From: Bacteroidota bacterium
Lineage (GTDB): Bacteria; Bacteroidota; Kryptoniia; Kryptoniales; JAKASW01
NCBI GenBank assembly: GCA_021785235.1
Contig: JAJYGB010000481.1
Span: 1-8,585 of the forward strand
Length of the DNA stretch: 8,585 nucleotides
Reading direction: 5' to 3'
Shown: in pieces, positions 5,932-8,585 of the stretch
Position numbering within the stretch: the first letter of the stretch is position 1
Layout of the letters: every line of letters starts with the position of its first letter
Position numbers and translations under genes: made by a program
Notes under the pieces: model-generated
The model's database searches: none
What the model saw: only the letters and a program-made list of their open reading frames with translations
Told to the model about the DNA's origin: nothing

Positions 5932-7584
5932 TCACATATCGACTTTCAGCGCCCTGACACCGAAGAGCCTCGCCAGTCCGAAACAAACGACTCCAACAAG
6001 TCCAAGAATCCATGCTCGTGAGACATCGACGGGGATATTCCCTCTCGAAGCGAAATAATCGAATGTCTGATTGAACACCACCGAACTGAGTATCACCATT
6101 ACTCCGATCGAGACAAGGAGCGAAACCGTCGCGCCGTGTGACGAAGATATCCTGACCGGGTTGTTTTCCTTGTAGTTCGCGAAAACACCCCCGAACATCA
6201 TTACAAACGATGGAAAGACTACTCCGCCAAGCGAGCCGTAGATTACGCTAGCGGTTATGAGCCCCCTAAAATTCTTGAAAGGCGACGGCGCGGCGTATCC
6301 GAGAATAGCTCCGACCGCCGTGAGGAAGATGATGCTCGGAACGAGCTTTGAGTAGAATACCTTCTTAAGACTCAACGGCGAGGAACGAAGCAACCACATC
6401 GTCTCCCCTTCAAGGCTTAGCATCGGATACACGAATCTCACAGATAGGGAGACGACAAGGAAGCTGTTGAACGCGTAAATAAGCGTGAACGCTGAAGAAA
6501 CTATGAAGGTATCGGGAAGATAAATCTTCATCTCGAAAAGGTTCAGGAGAAAAATCCCGATAAGCACCATCAGCACCGCGAAATGAAATGTCTGACTCGG
6601 CTCTCTTACGAAAACAAGCAGATCCCTTTTCATCAAAGAGATGCCCTTCGGCGGCGCCCGGTCGGGCTGCGAGAACGGCTCGGAGCCATCTTTGATTTTG
6701 CTTTGGAACAGTTTATGCTTCGCCGTCCAGTAGGCTTCCTCGTAATATTTATCCGCCAGCCTGATCATGACAAGGAATAGCAGGAAAGCAACCGTGCAAA
6801 CAATCAGCGCCGATGCGGCGGCACCCACAAAATTTCCTGTCGTCGCGAAGTAAAAGAAGTTCGCGGACCAGAAACTCGGCGCGAAGTAATCGAGCTTGGG
6901 ATCGAGAACCCCGAGGTATCTGTCGATGTGAGGATAGTATTTCATCACGTTGGTGAACAACGTGAACGGATTATTTAGTACTACGTACGAGTAAATGCTC
7001 GCCGCGTACAAGAGCGTCACTGTGAGCACGGCCGTTCTTATAGATACTCGCTGTGCGATTTTCAGTACTACAAGCAGGACAATTGCACCGACGCAAGCCG
7101 CCGAGAGGATCAGCGGGAGAATCGAAAACACAATTCCAGTGATCGCCACCGCCAGGTTCCCGAAGTATCCCGCGTACCCGGAGACCGCCGCCAGGATGGC
7201 AATTATCATGAGAGCTGAGCTGTAGAGGAACGAGTCAAGAAACTTTGAGGTGAATATCTCCACTGGCTTTAGAGGCAGCGTGTGAAGAAATTCCGCCTCG
7301 TTGTTCCTGAAAATCGTGGCGAACGCCACTAGTATATTCGCGATGCTGATTATGGCGAAGAAAACGAAGAGCGCGAGAGCAAGAAGCCGGTGATAGAGGA
7401 ATAGGCCGATCTTAGCCTGGACAAGGAGGTACTTGGTCGCAATCTCCACGATTAAGTAAGTGAGATACGCGAAGAGGGTAAACGTCAGGATGGAAAATAC
7501 GGATCTGGCGAGATGGCGGCTGACGCGCTCTCCACCTTCGAGGTATAAGAGGTGAAGTTTCGTTCTGACAAGATCTCTTAGCAT
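5932..7584 (-). CDS. ABC-2-like exporter permease with two homologous halves
   Basis: The 550-residue integral membrane protein has about 12 hydrophobic segments. They fall in two groups, roughly residues 28-275 and 332-545, separated by a hydrophilic cytoplasmic stretch (276-330). Each half carries a similar cytoplasmic motif just after its early helices: E-A-E-F-L leading to P-L-x5-F-x-S-K at 104-114, and E-G-E-T-M leading to P-L-x5-F-x-S-K at 403-413. This suggests a fused or duplicated permease, in which one polypeptide could supply both transmembrane halves. The layout fits large ABC-2-type or putative ABC exporter permeases, and no substrate can be read from it. The ATG at 7584-7582 comes seven bases after the TAA of the ATPase gene with no strong ribosome binding site of its own, so translation is probably coupled. 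The two genes form one transporter operon. Confidence 0.88.
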   Translation of the reverse strand: MLRDLVRTKLHLLYLEGGERVSRHLARSVFSILTFTLFAYLTYLIVEIATKYLLVQAKIGLFLYHRLLALALFVFFAIISIANILVAFATIFRNNEAEFLHTLPLKPVEIFTSKFLDSFLYSSALMIIAILAAVSGYAGYFGNLAVAITGIVFSILPLILSAACVGAIVLLVVLKIAQRVSIRTAVLTVTLLYAASIYSYVVLNNPFTLFTNVMKYYPHIDRYLGVLDPKLDYFAPSFWSANFFYFATTGNFVGAAASALIVCTVAFLLFLVMIRLADKYYEEAYWTAKHKLFQSKIKDGSEPFSQPDRAPPKGISLMKRDLLVFVREPSQTFHFAVLMVLIGIFLLNLFEMKIYLPDTFIVSSAFTLIYAFNSFLVVSLSVRFVYPMLSLEGETMWLLRSSPLSLKKVFYSKLVPSIIFLTAVGAILGYAAPSPFKNFRGLITASVIYGSLGGVVFPSFVMMFGGVFANYKENNPVRISSSHGATVSLLVSIGVMVILSSVVFNQTFDYFASRGNIPVDVSRAWILGLVGVVCFGLARLFGVRALKVDM

Positions 7585-7591
7585 TGGCGGA

Positions 7592-8302
7592 TTACGATGT
7601 CAGTTCAAGGTATTTCTTTTCCAGCTTTTCGACCCCGTCGCCCGAAAACTGTTCCACCGGGCTCTCAAACACCAGCCGCCCAGCTTTGATAATGCCCAAC
7701 CGGGTGCATATCTCTGTCGCCAGGGAAAGCTGATGTGTAGTCATGAGAATGGCCGCGCCCTTGGCGGCTGTTAGTTTCATCTGGGTTTTGAAAGTCTCCG
7801 CTCCCTTTGGATCGAGCCCCACCATTGGCTCGTCTATCACGATAAGTTTCGGTTTGTGAAGCATCGCCGCCGCGAGAACCAGCCTCTGTCTCATCCCCTG
7901 CGAGTAATCCTCTATGCGCCTGTTGAGCCATGGCTTAACCTCAAACGTCTCGGCAACATCCTTTAGAGCTTCCGAACTTTCAGCCTCTCTCATTTTATAT
8001 ATCCTGGCAACAAAAAGTAGATACTCTAATCCAGTCAACTTGTCGTAAAGGAAAGGCTGGTCGGGTACATACGAGAGGTATTGTTTCGCGTCATGGGGGG
8101 AGCGGTGCGCGTCTATTCCGTTAATCAAGACGCGGCCTGAGCTGGGTTTGAGCAGCGTGGCGATCATCTTAATCGTTGTGGTCTTGCCGGCGCCGTTCGG
8201 GCCGAGGAACCCGTATATTTGCCCCGCGTCGACCCTCATGGAAATGCCGTCAACGGCGGTGAAGGATCCAAATTTTTTCTTCAGCGAAACGAGCTCAAGC
8301 AT
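7592..8302 (-). CDS. ABC transporter ATP-binding protein
   Basis: The 236-residue cytoplasmic ATPase drives the permease encoded next to it. All nucleotide-binding motifs are present: Walker A G-P-N-G-A-G-K-T (34-41), a Q-loop region V-P-D-Q-P (79-83), the signature as Y-S-Q-G-M (133-137), Walker B L-I-V-I-D-E-P (153-159), the D-loop G-L-D (162-164) and the switch histidine H190. The Y-S-x-G-M-R-Q-R form of the signature is typical of ABC-2 exporter ATPases of the CcmA/NatA/DrrA class. I chose the internal ATG at 8302-8300, because family members begin with M-L-E-L just before the first strand. A GGAG lies eleven bases upstream, which is slightly far. The frame stays open to 8347, but that extension has no family resemblance. 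The gene starts 135 bases after der and has its own promoter candidate and leader hairpin. Confidence 0.93.
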   Translation of the reverse strand: MLELVSLKKKFGSFTAVDGISMRVDAGQIYGFLGPNGAGKTTTIKMIATLLKPSSGRVLINGIDAHRSPHDAKQYLSYVPDQPFLYDKLTGLEYLLFVARIYKMREAESSEALKDVAETFEVKPWLNRRIEDYSQGMRQRLVLAAAMLHKPKLIVIDEPMVGLDPKGAETFKTQMKLTAAKGAAILMTTHQLSLATEICTRLGIIKAGRLVFESPVEQFSGDGVEKLEKKYLELTS

Positions 8303-8352
8303 CGTGCAATGTTCTCCAATACTATCTCGGCACAAACAGCGACGCAAGGAGG

Positions 8353-8381
8353 CTGGCTGGGTATCGGGTACGTCCAGCCAG
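8353..8381. promoter_or_regulatory. Leader stem-loop between promoter and ABC ATPase gene
   Basis: CTGGCTGG (8353-8360) and CCAGCCAG (8374-8381) form a perfect 8-base-pair GC-rich stem with a 13-base loop. If transcription starts near 8387, this hairpin lies almost at the 5' end of the ABC operon transcript, about 50 bases ahead of the start codon. No T-run follows it on either strand, so it is a poor intrinsic terminator for der. It could stabilise or regulate the leader. Confidence 0.45.
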
Positions 8382-8393
8382 GTACCACAGTCA

Positions 8394-8421
8394 TTTATCC
8401 TAACTTCAATCCATGAGTCAA
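8394..8421 (-). promoter_or_regulatory. Candidate sigma70-type promoter for the ABC exporter operon
   Basis: On the minus strand TTGACT (8416-8421) matches the -35 consensus at five of six positions. A -10-like GATAAA (8394-8399) follows after 16 bases, with four of six matching TATAAT. Transcription would start near 8387, giving a leader of about 85 bases for the ATPase gene. The element lies just beyond the der stop. Confidence 0.5.
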
Positions 8422-8437
8422 CGTCACTATTCAGGGC

Positions 8438-8585
8438 CTATTTCTGCTTGAAGACAAGTCGTATTGGAACGCCCTCGAACTTAAACTTCTCCCTGAGTCG
8501 GTTTTCGAGAAAACGCTTATAGCCTATCGAAATCTCCTCCGGCAGGTTGGTAAACATGGCAAAAGTCGGAATTTTACTTTCAACC
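8438..8585 (-). CDS. der: GTPase Der (EngA), C-terminal end (cut by window edge)
   Basis: These are the last 48 residues of the protein, which continues beyond the right edge of the window. They match the C-terminal KH-like domain of Der, a double-GTPase needed for assembly of the 50S ribosomal subunit. Diagnostic features are the P-T-F-A-M-F-T-N strand, the G-Y-K-R-F-L-E-N-R-L-R helix, and the closing F-E-G-V-P-I-R-L-V-F strand, followed by a basic tail ending in K-Q-K. The stop is TAG at 8440-8438. The GTPase domains are outside the window, so the assignment rests on this short but very characteristic end. The exporter operon follows after 135 bases on the same strand. Confidence 0.88.
   Translation of the reverse strand, partial: VESKIPTFAMFTNLPEEISIGYKRFLENRLREKFKFEGVPIRLVFKQK

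Noticed and set aside
8303..8347. Longer N-terminus for the ABC ATPase
   Set aside because: The extra 15 residues are cysteine- and arginine-rich and unlike the family. The candidate ribosome binding site and part of the leader lie in this stretch.

Overview
The window is a dense, mid-GC stretch of bacterial chromosome. Every convincing gene lies on the minus strand, so transcription runs from high to low coordinates. The genes are typical bacterial core and metabolic families: the Der GTPase, an RluA-type pseudouridine synthase, an ABC exporter, and fatty-acid or aromatic CoA-ester enzymes. Several starts have strong Shine-Dalgarno sequences, such as AGGAGG and AAGGAG. One small protein has a classical signal peptide. 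The phylum is not fixed by the sequence. A Bacteroidota/Ignavibacteria-like or other Gram-negative, possibly uncultured lineage is a guess, and the strong Shine-Dalgarno sites argue against ordinary Bacteroidia or Flavobacteriia. I see no insertion sequence, prophage, CRISPR array, tRNA or rRNA.

Layout in order of transcription (right to left). (1) 8438-8585: the C-terminal end of Der (EngA). (2) 5932-8302: a two-gene ABC exporter operon, ATPase then a large ABC-2-like permease. It is preceded by a plausible sigma70-type promoter and a leader hairpin. (3) 5717-5931: an intergenic segment with an inverted repeat and a second plausible promoter. (4) 1110-5716: a tightly packed cluster, probably one operon. 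It holds a broken crotonase-family gene, an RluA-family pseudouridine synthase, a PaaG-like isomerase, a PaaA-like di-iron oxygenase subunit, a 401-residue 3-hydroxyacyl-CoA dehydrogenase, and a small secreted protein of unknown function. (5) 744-1109: a 366-base gap holding only a start-less open frame on the plus strand and a weak promoter candidate. (6) 1-743: a small four-helix membrane protein followed by the start of a DinB/YfiT-like gene cut by the window edge.

The centre of interest is the CoA-ester cluster. PaaA-, PaaG- and PaaH-like proteins together suggest aerobic, epoxide-type breakdown of phenylacetyl-CoA or a related CoA thioester: epoxidation, then oxepin isomerisation, and later 3-hydroxyacyl-CoA oxidation. 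The usual epoxidase partners PaaB, PaaC, PaaD and PaaE are not next to paaA here. A tRNA/rRNA modification enzyme sits inside the operon, and one crotonase gene has lost its catalytic middle. The cluster is therefore either an incomplete or dispersed phenylacetate pathway, or a variant system built on an orphan PaaA-like oxygenase. The sequence alone cannot decide between these.
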